Shown: positions 12,531 through 23,809, numbered from the stretch's first letter. The stretch: DNA of 64,000 bases from Stratiolaelaps scimitus (GCA_019614645.1 JABWDB010000007.1:11421501-11485500), one strand, 5' to 3'. Notes: generated from the letters alone by a model not told the origin. Program-made: numbers and translations.

Positions 12531-15500
12531 CCGCCATGCCGTCAACTCCCCAGCCGGGTGTCGTTCGTTATTCCCTTTCGACAGCTTCGTACTTCAGTTC
12601 TGCTTCACGGATGGGTCTCTCATATGTGTTTCGGTTTTGCCTAGTTCTATTTTCTGCCTATGTATATGTACACCTGTGTGCGTGTGTAAGATGGGAAAAC
12701 ACGAGTCGAGTATACAATAATAGTGTAAATACATATCTCTGAGTGGATCTTTTTTGGAGTCCTCCTACATCGTCGTGTCCATCTAAGCCCTGCGTACACC
12801 CACATAGAGATCTAACTTTATACCCCCGTTATAATGAGGCCGTTTACGCCATTCTGCAAATGAGGCAAGAAAAATGTTATCTACGGCCCTGTTCTTATTT
12901 GGCCATTTTACAGTGCAGCTGTGTGCCATGTCGTCGAACAACGACTTCAACATGTGCTTGTGGCGTATCCTTAGAGCAACGTTTCTGTGCTGGCGTTTAA
13001 CGTATACACATATAACGATGTTTGGGACGATTATTAAATGAATACGCATACACCCAGAGATATATACGATTCCCATTAGTATTCCGATCTTAATTGCACT
13101 GATTTATAGGAATCACACGTCATCGCTTTTAATTCGCACAGCACTACAGCTCGCCTCTTTGCAGCAGCGGCTGTTTTCTTGCATAATATGAGGGCATTTT
13201 TTTATCACGAAGCTGATAAAGGTCTTCTCTGGTAGTGACGACAAAGCCCGCCTCATCTTGAAGAGCTTTGATCAGATGCTTATTATGGACACAGCAAGAC
13301 ATTGACACCGTAACTTCCCAGGCGTAAGATGCCGTCAAGCATCGAAATCACTGGCGGGACGTAATCAATATTATGCATGCATTGTCCATATTTCTATATG
13401 GTAGCGAATATTCGCAGGAGTATAGTCAGAAGGCAGGGATATCCTCCTGGACCGTTCGCCATCGCCAATGATACCGTTGGGCAATCTTTATCACGGGTGA
13501 TGGATGGTGTCTGAAATGCATTGGCAGCCCCAAGAGAACTGTGCTGGTCATTAGTGTAATCAATATGCCGCTAGCTAGTTGTTGTCTTACGCTGCTAATT
13601 AAGTACATATAAATGGGCCAAAGCCAAAAGTCACCATTAAGCTCTTGACAATTGCCGCCGGAATATTTTCCCTTTTACACCTGTACTTCAGGAGTATTGA
13701 TTGATAAAAAAGTATACCACGTTTGACATATGAGCAGATCTAAGCCTGATAATTGACTTCTTCGGTCTTGTCTCATCCCTTAGTTCACCGGAATCGCGTA
13801 TAAGCGCGCAGGAGATGTCTCCTGGTTAACTCTGTGACGTTTCTTATATGTAGCACCTTGTGCTAAAGTTGAAAACAAATCAAGTGGGACGGATATAAGG
13901 TTGTTTTTGTTTGGAAATGTGTCATTATGCTACTGTCCACAGTGGGGCACATATATGTTCGTGTTTTTCTTGAACATCCTGTTATCTCCTGGCTGCTCGT
14001 TGGAAACTGACGAGCATCATATTTTGTATAACGCGAGTCACATTTTCCTATGGATAGTTGTGCAGATAGAATATATATAGCATATCTTAGCCGCAAAACA
14101 CAAAGTCGACCGGTTACCGCGAAAGTTCTCGTTTTATTCGAGAACATCGGCCTTTGACTCGACAACACAGGAATCTCGCTCTCCCGTTGTGGGTTGAGAA
14201 ATTCGCCTGACAAGACATTTGTGCCTTTTCAAAGACAAAACCACAGCCAAGCAGCGATCGTAATGCGAGAGACGTGTTGACGAGGCATTTCGCTGGTTTC
14301 CAGCCTTCACCGCGCGACCATACCTTTGTCTACAACACCGAAAACGACCTCCATGGCGTGTTGAAATATTCACACGACATTCTGGATTCCGTGCCGGATG
14401 TACTGCTGTCTTGGGACATCTATTAGCTTTTCGGTAGACGTCCCTTCAGGGTACGTCGACCACGCAAGTGTTGTAGCCATCGCATAACAACAGGCTGCTA
14501 AAATTGCCTGGTGCAAACGTGCGTGGCAATTGGCCGTTGACTACTCGAGCTGGATGGATCCCTTTTGGAAGGAAGGGGTTTCACCAAGTCAGCATAGCGC
14601 GGACTGGCGTGCTTATTCGCCACGTTTCTCGGCCTACGTGACAGCTACGGTATGGTATATGAACGTTGCTGTAAATTGCTGTGAAGGGCTTATAAGGTTG
14701 GGTTCTCTCGGGTGGCAGTAAACTGACCTTGAAACAACAGCTCCGATAGCCTACTGCAGTTTCGCGTTACCTGCGTGCTCGTGCCGTTGGTTTTGCATAA
14801 TACAAAGATCGGCCTGTGTATGTCACGCCACCTGGCGTGTCAGGGGGGGTGGGTTCGTTTCTATTTATCAGTTCTGCAAGGAGAGGATCGAATATCGAGG
14901 CGATCGCTTCGGACCCGATTGCTAATCATCAACAATACACTTATCCTATAAATGCTGTACACATATTCTTACTTAAACTTCTCAGTCAGATTAGCCTGGT
15001 CACCCTAATGGTCAAGTACATAGCAGGCCTACAAACGTCGCCCTCCGACAGGCATTGCTTTGCATTCACTGACAATCGATATGTTTTCGATCAGGGGCCG
15101 CCGTATTCCATTTGTATGAGCACCGAGTAGTAACGACAACTAAGCCAATTATTTGGAAATAAGAGATACTCTTATGGCACGAGTAAACGCTGCGATCTAC
15201 ATCATTTGCAAAGATCGTTGAAATTCTTCCTGTAATACAATTCAAACATTTCTTTTGCTGCTGAAAAGCGATCCGTCTCCGAGGTACTGAACAATAGCAG
15301 ACTCGTGTTTGGCGGCGACGCAAAAGCCTAGCCATTGTCATTAGCGTCTCATGCACGTTTGACAAACAAGAGCGGTTACTGCGATTGCGGATGTCACAAT
15401 AATTTGTGCTTCTTCGCATCAGTAGATCCGTTTCTGCGTATAGTGCATGTACGAAATTTGTAGAATAACCCGTGTCAACCAAGAGCCGGGGTCCCTATTG

Positions 15501-16004
15501 ACTGGCTCGATTGAATCCGTAATATGGTTTTTTAACCCAAAAATGATCTCTGATATATTAATGTTTTATTTGCCTTCGATATGATTGTTTCACTAAACTG
15601 ATTGGCCACTTGGCTCAGATAACAACAATGAATAATCAATCATTAGATTCGTTCACGTTTTGACGCGTTAACTAAACAAACTTGATTGATTAGCGCCATC
15701 GTCAACGGTACACCACGAATAGACATTTCCACCCAATATAAGTAATGTTCCTATTAAAAACAATCAATGATCCGTGCATTTGAGGCTATCCAGTGTTTTC
15801 TGCTTTTACGATACGAATTGCCCGTCGGATTGTTGGACCATCGCCGCCGATCTCCTTATTTACAGTATGGCCATGTCGAACCCTCCGTCTAACCATTAAG
15901 TCCTGCTGGTGCAGGACTCGTTGAGTCTGACCACTCTGTTGGCACACGCTACCACCACAATCAATGCGGGAACAAAGGAACACACTGTCTGTTACCCTTC
16001 ATAG
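12531..16004. other. non-coding stretch
   Basis: No supported gene. Several frames of 60 to 138 codons exist, for example minus 15,066-15,482 and minus 13,863-14,213, but none has a motif, splice context or composition that separates it from chance. A pyrimidine-rich tract (near 15,981-16,000) leads into the exon candidate that follows. Confidence 0.55.
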
Positions 16005-16320
16005 CAGTGCCCGCGCAGAGTTCTATGCTTGGAAGGAGAACCCATTTGCTGTCAGCAATATTTCCCACGCCTTTGCACGTCGTCCCGCCCGATTGGACGT
16101 TGGGGTCCTGCGAGCTGGAGCTGGAGAAACGGGGCCACCCTGCCCGGCGAGCGCTGCTTGAAAACGAAATCGACAACACGCTGGCACTTGTCGAGAACAA
16201 CAACAATAGCAACGATACGGCAGACAACACGTCGACACTTGTCAATTTCGTCGACGGCCTGCAGCCGGCTAATCGTCGAAAAATTAGGTTTGTTGCTTTC
16301 GTTCAATATCGTACTGATGC
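16005..16320 (+). CDS. candidate internal coding exon, unknown host gene
   Basis: The tract ctgtctgttacccttcatag gives a good 3' splice site, and GATGC|GTGAGT gives a strong donor at 16,320|16,321. Between them one frame (from 16,007) is open. Its codons look coding: mostly GTC, CTG, GAG, AAC, ATC and GAC. The protein runs from a hydrophobic start through PLHVVPPDWTLGSCELELE, an asparagine-rich linker (NNNNSND) and LQPANRRKIRFVAF. The last part resembles a beta-strand of the kind seen in adhesion-GPCR GAIN domains, but I would not name the family on this basis. The exon ends in phase 2. The BEL element lies 1.4 kb downstream in the opposite orientation, which would place it in the next intron. 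The acceptor could instead be the ctgtcag at about 16,050. Confidence 0.42.
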
Positions 16321-16631
16321 GTGAGTATCGATCAGGCTGCGCTGACGAGAAATCACCGAGCAAGAAACACAGAATCGTACAGCGGTGCCTCTCGCACACA
16401 CATGGGTGGGCTGCTCTCGCCTCGGATAGCTTGTATCCTGTCGATAATCCTGACGGGGATCAAATCCTGTGGTATCAGTGGGCGTTGGCTGGCATTTTTA
16501 CAGTGCTAGTACATTGGTCGTCCGATTCAAGTCCTATCTTTGGATAAGATGAGATAACACGGTTATGTAATTCCATATTGAAGAAGTCAGTTTATCTAGG
16601 ATCGGCCAGCACAACGTGCGCTAACCAATTT

Positions 16632-16720
16632 CGGGGGTGCGTCTTACGAAGCAATACCGAAGGCAGTGGTACCGTGGACGTTAAATGTTGGCTGAGCGTC
16701 AGCCCGGAAAATTTACTTTT
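16632..16720 (+). mobile_element. SINE 3' portion with terminal hairpin
   Basis: Contains gtcttacgaagcaat, also found in the SINE at 49,187-49,330, and ends with gttggctgagcgtcagccc followed by ggaaaatttactttt. The hairpin GGCTGA-gcg-TCAGCC (16,690-16,704) has a perfect 6-bp stem. The segment tggacgttaaa.gttggc is shared with the copy at 48,359. The 5' limit is not resolved. Confidence 0.65.
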
Positions 16721-17772
16721 AGCGCACAAGATACAGAAAACTAAGGTAGTTCGAATATATTAGGAATTAACTAGGCTAACTAGGCTAATTTTCTTCTTTT
16801 AACATAATGGTAGTAACACGAGCAGACATTTTAATCAAGAGTGCCCTTCTTACTTACAGCTTATGTAGCAGCTTGTCGCGAAAGGCTACCTGTTTAGGCG
16901 AACGAAGAGCGATTTTTAAGGCCGAGGTGCTCCTTGTGTATGCGAAGCGTAACCGAACTCCAATAAGGCATTTCATTTCTAGGTGTGGACTGGGGCTTTG
17001 CCAACTATAAAATTAGCGAGAGCGGTCCTATGGCATATTAGGGCATAGTTTAAATTATACCGACAAATTTCTGTTAATAACAATTCCATAATGCCAATTG
17101 TATCTGGTGTTGTCCAAATGTTGTCTTCAATTTGGACATGGTTCGATAGAGAGAATTTATAAGTCTTTGTCAGATACCAATGTTTCAAATGGGGGGACTG
17201 GCCCCCGAAAACCCAAGCAATAATACAAGGTATCAGTTTTATATATTTTGTCGAACGCATGACCAACATATTACGTAAAACAGTTAACATATTACGCCAT
17301 CCAAAATTGGCGCCGCTAACTCCTGCTTCCTCGATCCGCCACAGATGGCGCCACCGCCTCTTGGTCCGCAATGGTATTTGAAATCCGGCTAGAGATTCGC
17401 GGACAATTCGGCGCGATCAACTTTGACGCAATTGTACTGGCAATCGTATCGGGGAAGCGTTGCGATAACTGATTGAAATTGATAATATGACTATCGATCC
17501 AAGGAATATTGAAGGGTAGATACACAGTACGATGATAACGAACAATGACTGCAGATGTCTTAAACTGATAGGCGTTTCTTACGGTGAGAATTTTAGGTCG
17601 ACTTCTCTTTTGTCCTGCTGGGCTGAAGTGTTTTTGGCATAATGTATACAGATTTCAATCACAGACGTTCTAGTTGTTCAGTACTTGGTGACTTCTCTTA
17701 TCCTATTTTGTTTTTTCTACGAGAACTTTACTATTAACTATCCTGCAGTTCCGTAAATAAACAAAAATATTG

Positions 17773-17777
17773 TATTG
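17773..17777. repeat. target site duplication TATTG, left copy
   Basis: The five bases immediately before the LTR are TATTG; the same five follow the other LTR at 24,652-24,656. Five bp is usual for BEL/Pao integrase. Confidence 0.9.
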
Positions 17778-18187
17778 TGAGAAATATCACCTACCCGACG
17801 GTCTGTAGGGTAGGTTGCGATAGCGTGATGGTATTCGTGATAGACGGGGTATTCGTAAATCTGAATTTCACGCTTCGTCAGGATGGTGCTTGATCGTATC
17901 CCGTTACCTATCTCTAAAGACAACACGGTTCTTTGGTGCGTACTGATCGCCGTCTCGTACGTGACTGACTCTCCAGAGACCGGAGAGCGTCTGCTTTATT
18001 GTTGCACCAAGGATACAAGTTTGGTGCGAAGTTTGCTGAATGCGTACCTATGTACGTGTGTCGCACACACGCTCAGGACAATCGGAGCGTCATAATTATT
18101 GTACATTTCATTACAAGTCCCGTGAATGAATTATTGAGCCTTCGATTTCGGCAACACTAATGTAATAGAACATCACAATTATTGACA
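17778..18187 (-). repeat. BEL 3' LTR
   Basis: This 410-bp repeat is base-for-base the same as 24,242-24,651 by direct comparison. In element orientation it contains AATAAA (17,995-18,000 on the + coordinates). A small hairpin, ctctcc / ggagag, lies next to that signal. Near the U5 end is a 7-bp stem, cctaccc / gggtagg (17,790-17,814). Open frames inside the LTR are not genes. Confidence 0.97.
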
Positions 18188-18244
18188 GTCCACCCTGCGA
18201 GGTATCCGGGACAGGTTACCTCGCACGGACCCGTTTACTAAACA
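18188..18244 (-). other. BEL 3' untranslated segment with weak polypurine tract
   Basis: Between the stop codon and the 3' LTR. In element orientation the last bases before the LTR are gcagggtggac, a short and imperfect polypurine primer. A 9-bp inverted repeat, tgcgaggta / tacctcgca (18,196-18,204 and 18,217-18,225), surrounds a 12-nt loop and overlaps the purine stretch. Confidence 0.7.
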
Positions 18245-21200
18245 TTATACAATTTCTAACGGACAGAGAAGTTGGGCTGCACGACGGGTAACATAGCCAT
18301 TTGCGTATTTAATCGTATATGTCCGTATTACACCATCTCGTCCGGGGTGGTCTTCTAGAACGCGAACCAGGTTCCACTTGACTCGAGGTATGTTGTCTTC
18401 CTTCAGCAAACACACATCACCGACTGCGATTGTGCGCGGCCGTCCTCTATTGTCTATGTTCGCAGTGCGTAGCTGAAGCAGATATTCGCGGAACCACCTG
18501 GTAGATAGCGATTTGAAGTAGTTCGTCCTTTGAAGGAGCGTCGAACGTAGCTGGTCGGGGTACGGCTCGTCTGGCACCCTACCATTTGGGCCGAGGTCGT
18601 CGAGTGGTATTTCTGAGCAGAGCGCAGACCTGATGGGGCCTCCATGGATGAAGTTGGCAGGCGTGATCGCTGGCGGGGCGTCCAGGTCACCACTGACGTA
18701 CGTGAGTGGTCGGTCATTGATCACGGCGGCGAGTTCCGAGACGATGGTCCTGAGCTCTTCGAAACAAAGGAGACTCCGACCGAGCGTCTTAAAAAGCGCT
18801 ACCTTAAATGTTCCAACCAGACGTTCGACAAACCCGGTGCGCCACGGCGCGCGAGGACAGCTGAACGACCATTCAATCCGACGCATTGCGAGCAGTTCGC
18901 GAGATGCCGGATCGCGCACTGAGTTAAAGAGCTTCTTGATGTCGGTGGCGGCCTTGACAAATGAGCGCCCGTTATCAGAGATCAGTCGGGTGCAGCCGGG
19001 ATGAGTTGCGATGAAGCGACGCAGGGCGAGATGGGTGTCAGATGCGGTCATCGTGTGTACCAGTTCAAAATGCACAGCACGGGTGCTTGTGCAAGTGAAC
19101 AGCGCGACGTAGGCCTTTGCTGTTGCGTCCTTTGTGCGAACGTAAAATGGTCCACAAAAGTCCAGTCCCGCCGAGTTAAAGGCAACTAAGAGCGTAAGTC
19201 GCTCTGGCGGCAGCGGGGCTTGGACCTGGTCGGCAGCGACCCCATGGGCCTTTCGACAGGTGACGCAACGATGGAGGATCGACTTGATCACCTGACGGGC
19301 TCGGGTAACCCAGAACCGGCGCCGAAGCGCGGAGAGGATGACGTTCACGCCGAAATGAGCGTTCACCCGATGATGATGCAAAATGAGCAACCTAGCCAGA
19401 CGTGACTCTCCCGAGAGTACAATTGGGTGAGTCTCATCATGGATTAAGTGCCGACCCTGCGTCAGTCGGGTCTTCACTCGCAACAGGCCATCGTTGTCGA
19501 GGAACAGGTTGAAAGAGGCGAGTGGTGACTTCGTCGATGGTCGTTCGCCACTCCTCACTGCTGCCATTTCGTGCGCGAAGTAGTGCTGCTGGGTTACTTT
19601 GATCAGCAGTCCTTCGGCGGCTTTGCGGTATTCGACATCCGACGCCATGGGTGGTATCTCAGCGCCCCTTTCCGTGCGCTGTCGGCACAGTCGGACATAT
19701 TTCTGCACCATAACCATGACTCGGATTGCGCTTTCAAGGCTGCTGAATCGGTTGAGATCGATGACGGCTGCAGCAGTGGTTGCAGCGGCGGCGATGACAC
19801 GGCGTTCGCAGGCGATGTAAGGTTGTTGTTGATTTTCGGCGGGGCGCAATTTTTTACACGGCCTGTCTTCTTCACGAAGTTGCAGCCATTCTGGGCCCGA
19901 CCACCATTCTTGATTAGCCGCAAGTTCCGTAGCCGAGATTCCTCGAGTCGCAATATCCGCAATATTGGACACTCCCGGCAAATGGTACCAGTCGTCCGGA
20001 GTTGACAACTGCTGTATCTCAGCTACGCGGTTGCACACAAATGTTTTCCAACGCGCCGGTTGCTCCGCGGTACACCAGTAGTACGTCGCCGACGAGTCCG
20101 TATAATGGAAGACTTTGTCGACCTTGATCATGAGGCGCTCCACTATGAATGACCGTAGCCTGGCCGTCATCAACGCAGCCATGAGCTCCAGTCGCGGCAG
20201 AGTGAGTGTGTTGCGTGGCGCGAGCCGGGACTTGGCCATCAATAGCACGCAGTCGCTGGTACCATCGGCGTAGTTGGTCTGCAGGTAAGCCGCAGCTGCA
20301 TAGGCAGCTTCGGACGCGTCCCCGAAAACGTGTAGATGATACGTTTTGACGGGCTTATTGGACGGACTGTATTGGCGGACGATGCGCAATTCGAGCAAAT
20401 CGTTGAGCTCCATCGCCCATTTTTTAAATTCTTCGAGTGGTGCGCCTACAATCTCTTCGTCCCACTTCAGTGATTGACTCCAAAGCTGCTGTATGAGTCG
20501 TTTGCCACGGAGGGTGTACGGTACCAACCATCCAATCGGATCGAAAATGGATGCGACGAATCGCAGCACCATGCGTTTGGTCGCCCTGGAGAGTGAGGTG
20601 GTCTGCCTGGCTAGTGACGTAAGCTGGACGCGAAGATGATCGGAAGCCGGAGCCCATACGACGCCAAGTACCTTCAAAATTGCGCCCTCGTCAGAGCACG
20701 CGCCAGCCGACTGCATACCACATGTCCTGAGGTACTCCACTACGCCCGGCGAATTCGTTTTCCATTTCGCCAGTCGCATGTTTGCTGACTCGAACCATGT
20801 CAGCGCCTTGCCGATGAATAGCGTGGCCTCAGACGTCGTGGGAAAGCTTCGGAGAAGATCGTCGTGGTATAGTGATTCACCCAGCCTATGTACTGCGGCC
20901 GGGTCCACCCGTTTGAATATATCACGAAGTGTCGCTGCCAAGAGGAATCCGCTTGGGACGGCTCCCCACGTAACCTTCTTCATTTGATAGCAACGTATGC
21001 GATCGTCGTTTGGACCTTGCCAGAGGAATCTGAAAAGCGGGCGATCGCGTTCAGCAAGGTTGAGCATCATGTATGCTTTCGTGATGTCCGCCGACACGGC
21101 TACGCGGTGCAACCTGAAGTTTAGCAGTAGCTTCACAAGGTCAGGGTTGAGATTTGGTCCTGGCAGAAGGTGGGAGTTCAGCGACGTTGTTCCGGGTGCA

Positions 21201-23809
21201 GATGCCGAACAGTCGAAAACTATTCGCCACTTCTCTTTCCCGTCTGCCTGCGTGATCACTTGGTGGTGCGGCATGTAGTAGGAACCGTCGTGATCTCCAG
21301 CCCGTGCGCGCTCAAAGTCCGTCACTTCCTCAGCGTGCCCGTCGTTCAAGAACGCCATGATCTCGTCGTTGTATCGCTGAAACGCGGTAGCATCGCGAAG
21401 CAAGGATCGTCGCTTAGACGTGAGCCGTCGCACTGCGGTATCGAGGTTGTTAGATAATTCGGAGATCGAACTTCGCTTAGGCATAGTGACTGTATACGCG
21501 TTTCCGTCGTAGACCAAACCTGCATTGAATTGCTTCACCGCCTCGTCTTCTTCTGCCGATTGTGCGCTGGCTGGTGCATCGGTGACACCCACGGCCTCCA
21601 GGGACCACAGCCGTTCCAGGTCGCGCGCTGGCTTCGAGAGAGCAGCTGCGCAGCATACCGCGTGGACACGCGCAACGTTGACACGTGTCGTTCCAGTCGA
21701 AACCTTTCCGGCGATGACCCAGCCAAACTTTGTGTCCGTCCCCACAAGCCCCTTGGTTACGTCCAGTAATGGACTCCGACGCACGATACTGTAGTAATAG
21801 TCGATGCCGATGAGGATAGCCGGCGGGTCTGGGTTCGCCCCGTCGAGATGCGTGGGGTCGGCGAGCTCATGCGTTCGCCCGAAGGTTGCGATCGCTTGCA
21901 ACTCTTGCTTCGAGCAGCGGTTTGAAGGATCCACTTGGAAATCGTACGAATAGGCTGAGATGTCAATGCGAGTCGGATCGTCGTGACAGCTTTCCAGACA
22001 GATTCGGTAACGTTGCATCGTCGCTGTTCTAGCCCCGGCCACTCCCTTGATTGTAAGCTCGGCTTGGCTCTGCGGACGGACTCCGTGGAGTTTACCAACT
22101 GTTGATGGTAGCACAAACGTGAGGTCACTTCCGGGGTCGAGAAAGAGTCGGACGGGAAAGCGCTGACCGCCGTGTACGATCTGAGCTCGGGCGGTCATCA
22201 CAAGTGAGGATGGCATAGCTACACATGACATAGAAGACACTGATCTTGAGGTGGCTCCATTCAAAGTAGCAACGGCCGTGGTGGTCGGTCGCTCACTGGG
22301 GGGATGTAGGACTGTGTAATGGTCCCGTCCCTGACACGTACGGCACGGCACTTTCACACCTACGCACTGTTCGCCGTTTAAATGTCGTCGGCCGAGACAC
22401 ACAAAACAACGATTTTTCCGTTCCAGTACAGCTCGTCGCTCCTCATAGTTCATTGCACTAGAACACCGTGAGGGACGATGCGAGACATCGTTGCAAAATA
22501 CACACGCTCGAACATTTCGTTGGCTTGAATTGGTACTAGTGGTGGTGGCAGCTACCGTTGTTCGACTCTCATATGGTGGCGGATGTACAGCTGATCGGTT
22601 CGAACGTTGCCGCGGGGGGTACTTCGGCCGGTGGTGTTGCATGTTGGGCACACTGCTCTCCTTATCGGTTCTATGAGGCTGGTAAGTGAGCATTACTTGT
22701 TCCTTGTGGTTAGTGTACCGACGAAGGTAGTCCACTAAGCTTTGAATACGTTTTGCCGCTGCGCAGCCAGACATTTCATCAGCTGTCTCACTGTCGTCGT
22801 TGGGACCGCCGCTTGAGCCATTCGGAGCAACAAGTTCGTCTCTTCGCTTGGACTCAGCATGGTCGAATAAAATTTGTTCGGGGATCGCTCGGCTTATCGC
22901 TGCCTCGTAGGTAAGCGCAAACTGGGCCAGGTCGACGTTAAGACCCTCCATCTGCAAGATAGAACCTTGCACGTTGTTCAGTAATTGCCGTAGGCCCCTG
23001 ACGTCACTTGTTGACTTCACTACAGGCACATTTAGAACGCGGTCAAGTGTTCTGGCGCGCTCTATCGAGACCTTCCCAAAGTTTGCATTCAACAGATGGA
23101 GCGCTGTGTCGTAGTTGGAGTCGCTGATTTGCAAATGTTGGATCAACTCTCGCGCAGGTCCGCGCAGCAGTTTCAATAGAGCAATCAACCGTTCCGTTTT
23201 GGATGCCGATGTGCGCCTGGCCATCCAACTATCGTATTGTTGACGCCAATGACGGTAGTTGGTTTGCGTTCCGTCGAATGGCTCAGGTTGCGTGTCGAGC
23301 GTCGGCGGCGGCGGGCACAATGCGACGGAGGTCATAGCAGCATGCTGAGCATTGTTGGGCAAGATTGCCTGCTGATTGCTAGCTGCACCGACATCTGGTG
23401 ACCCAAGATGACAGGCACGACCTGAGTCTCGGCCGCTCAACAATTGCTGTAGTTTAATGACGTAGCGATCCATCTCTGAGTTGTGGACACAACTCTCGTC
23501 GATGTCCCGTTCCAGTGCTTCAGCAGACATATCAGGGTGGTCCTGCACCTTGTCGTCAAGTTCTTCAATGACTCTTTGGCGTACTTGGATAAAACGCATA
23601 GCCGCATCAAGCTCCAAGGCGGTAGCTGGCTCACTTTCATCACGGTTAGTCACAGCTTCAAATTCTTTTACTTGCTGATTTCGAGTTCGTGTCCGGCGTT
23701 GTTTTAAGGTGCTAAGCCGTGTCGATGATTGATGAACACCGCTTCCTGCTGGCAGCGGTGGTTCCGTGGTGTTTCGTTGATTCGGGGGTGGGCTATGGTC
23801 AAGTGCCAT
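18245..23809 (-). CDS. BEL/Pao Gag-Pol polyprotein
   Basis: The protein has 1854 residues in one frame. In order it has: a Gag-like DUF1759 region (about 165-330, PEPFDGTQTNYRHWRQQYDS); zinc knuckles (C436-x2-C-x4-H-x4-C449, then C468/C471/H476/C482 and a third with C489/C492); an aspartic protease of the DUF1758 type (LFLDPGSD, D558); reverse transcriptase (about 840-1000, D908 in SADITKAY and catalytic YHDD at 981-984); RNase H (D1164, E1208, D1238, D1285); integrase with an HHCC finger (to C1515/C1518) and DDE residues D1550, D1612 and E1662; and a C-terminal DUF5641 segment (about 1795-1850). Length and order are typical of Pao-type elements. Oddities are His in the second place of the RT box, Pro after the protease Asp, and FVERLV where WERLV is usual. 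Translation starts at the ATG 432 nt after the LTR. Gag and Pol are not separated by a stop or shift, so products must come from proteolysis. Confidence 0.97.
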   Translation of the reverse strand: MALDHSPPPNQRNTTEPPLPAGSGVHQSSTRLSTLKQRRTRTRNQQVKEFEAVTNRDESEPATALELDAAMRFIQVRQRVIEELDDKVQDHPDMSAEALERDIDESCVHNSEMDRYVIKLQQLLSGRDSGRACHLGSPDVGAASNQQAILPNNAQHAAMTSVALCPPPPTLDTQPEPFDGTQTNYRHWRQQYDSWMARRTSASKTERLIALLKLLRGPARELIQHLQISDSNYDTALHLLNANFGKVSIERARTLDRVLNVPVVKSTSDVRGLRQLLNNVQGSILQMEGLNVDLAQFALTYEAAISRAIPEQILFDHAESKRRDELVAPNGSSGGPNDDSETADEMSGCAAAKRIQSLVDYLRRYTNHKEQVMLTYQPHRTDKESSVPNMQHHRPKYPPRQRSNRSAVHPPPYESRTTVAATTTSTNSSQRNVRACVFCNDVSHRPSRCSSAMNYEERRAVLERKNRCFVCLGRRHLNGEQCVGVKVPCRTCQGRDHYTVLHPPSERPTTTAVATLNGATSRSVSSMSCVAMPSSLVMTARAQIVHGGQRFPVRLFLDPGSDLTFVLPSTVGKLHGVRPQSQAELTIKGVAGARTATMQRYRICLESCHDDPTRIDISAYSYDFQVDPSNRCSKQELQAIATFGRTHELADPTHLDGANPDPPAILIGIDYYYSIVRRSPLLDVTKGLVGTDTKFGWVIAGKVSTGTTRVNVARVHAVCCAAALSKPARDLERLWSLEAVGVTDAPASAQSAEEDEAVKQFNAGLVYDGNAYTVTMPKRSSISELSNNLDTAVRRLTSKRRSLLRDATAFQRYNDEIMAFLNDGHAEEVTDFERARAGDHDGSYYMPHHQVITQADGKEKWRIVFDCSASAPGTTSLNSHLLPGPNLNPDLVKLLLNFRLHRVAVSADITKAYMMLNLAERDRPLFRFLWQGPNDDRIRCYQMKKVTWGAVPSGFLLAATLRDIFKRVDPAAVHRLGESLYHDDLLRSFPTTSEATLFIGKALTWFESANMRLAKWKTNSPGVVEYLRTCGMQSAGACSDEGAILKVLGVVWAPASDHLRVQLTSLARQTTSLSRATKRMVLRFVASIFDPIGWLVPYTLRGKRLIQQLWSQSLKWDEEIVGAPLEEFKKWAMELNDLLELRIVRQYSPSNKPVKTYHLHVFGDASEAAYAAAAYLQTNYADGTSDCVLLMAKSRLAPRNTLTLPRLELMAALMTARLRSFIVERLMIKVDKVFHYTDSSATYYWCTAEQPARWKTFVCNRVAEIQQLSTPDDWYHLPGVSNIADIATRGISATELAANQEWWSGPEWLQLREEDRPCKKLRPAENQQQPYIACERRVIAAAATTAAAVIDLNRFSSLESAIRVMVMVQKYVRLCRQRTERGAEIPPMASDVEYRKAAEGLLIKVTQQHYFAHEMAAVRSGERPSTKSPLASFNLFLDNDGLLRVKTRLTQGRHLIHDETHPIVLSGESRLARLLILHHHRVNAHFGVNVILSALRRRFWVTRARQVIKSILHRCVTCRKAHGVAADQVQAPLPPERLTLLVAFNSAGLDFCGPFYVRTKDATAKAYVALFTCTSTRAVHFELVHTMTASDTHLALRRFIATHPGCTRLISDNGRSFVKAATDIKKLFNSVRDPASRELLAMRRIEWSFSCPRAPWRTGFVERLVGTFKVALFKTLGRSLLCFEELRTIVSELAAVINDRPLTYVSGDLDAPPAITPANFIHGGPIRSALCSEIPLDDLGPNGRVPDEPYPDQLRSTLLQRTNYFKSLSTRWFREYLLQLRTANIDNRGRPRTIAVGDVCLLKEDNIPRVKWNLVRVLEDHPGRDGVIRTYTIKYANGYVTRRAAQLLCPLEIV

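Larger units (their letters stand above)
16321..17777. other. non-coding flank between exon candidate and BEL element
   Basis: Contains one SINE-type fragment (16,632-16,720). It also has a good acceptor, cttcttacttacag (16,846-16,859), followed by a 46-codon frame ending at 17,010 that could be a terminal exon but has no recognisable motif. A tract actggcccccgaaa near 17,196 recurs at 49,553. A 130-codon minus frame (16,979-17,371) has no motif. Confidence 0.5.

Noticed and set aside
17883..18095. 70-codon open frame duplicated at 24,347-24,559
   Set aside because: It lies wholly inside the two LTRs; the identity reflects the LTRs and not a conserved gene.
19571..20005. 144-codon + frame and other frames within 18,400-23,700
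   Set aside because: They are shadows of the minus-strand Gag-Pol frame.
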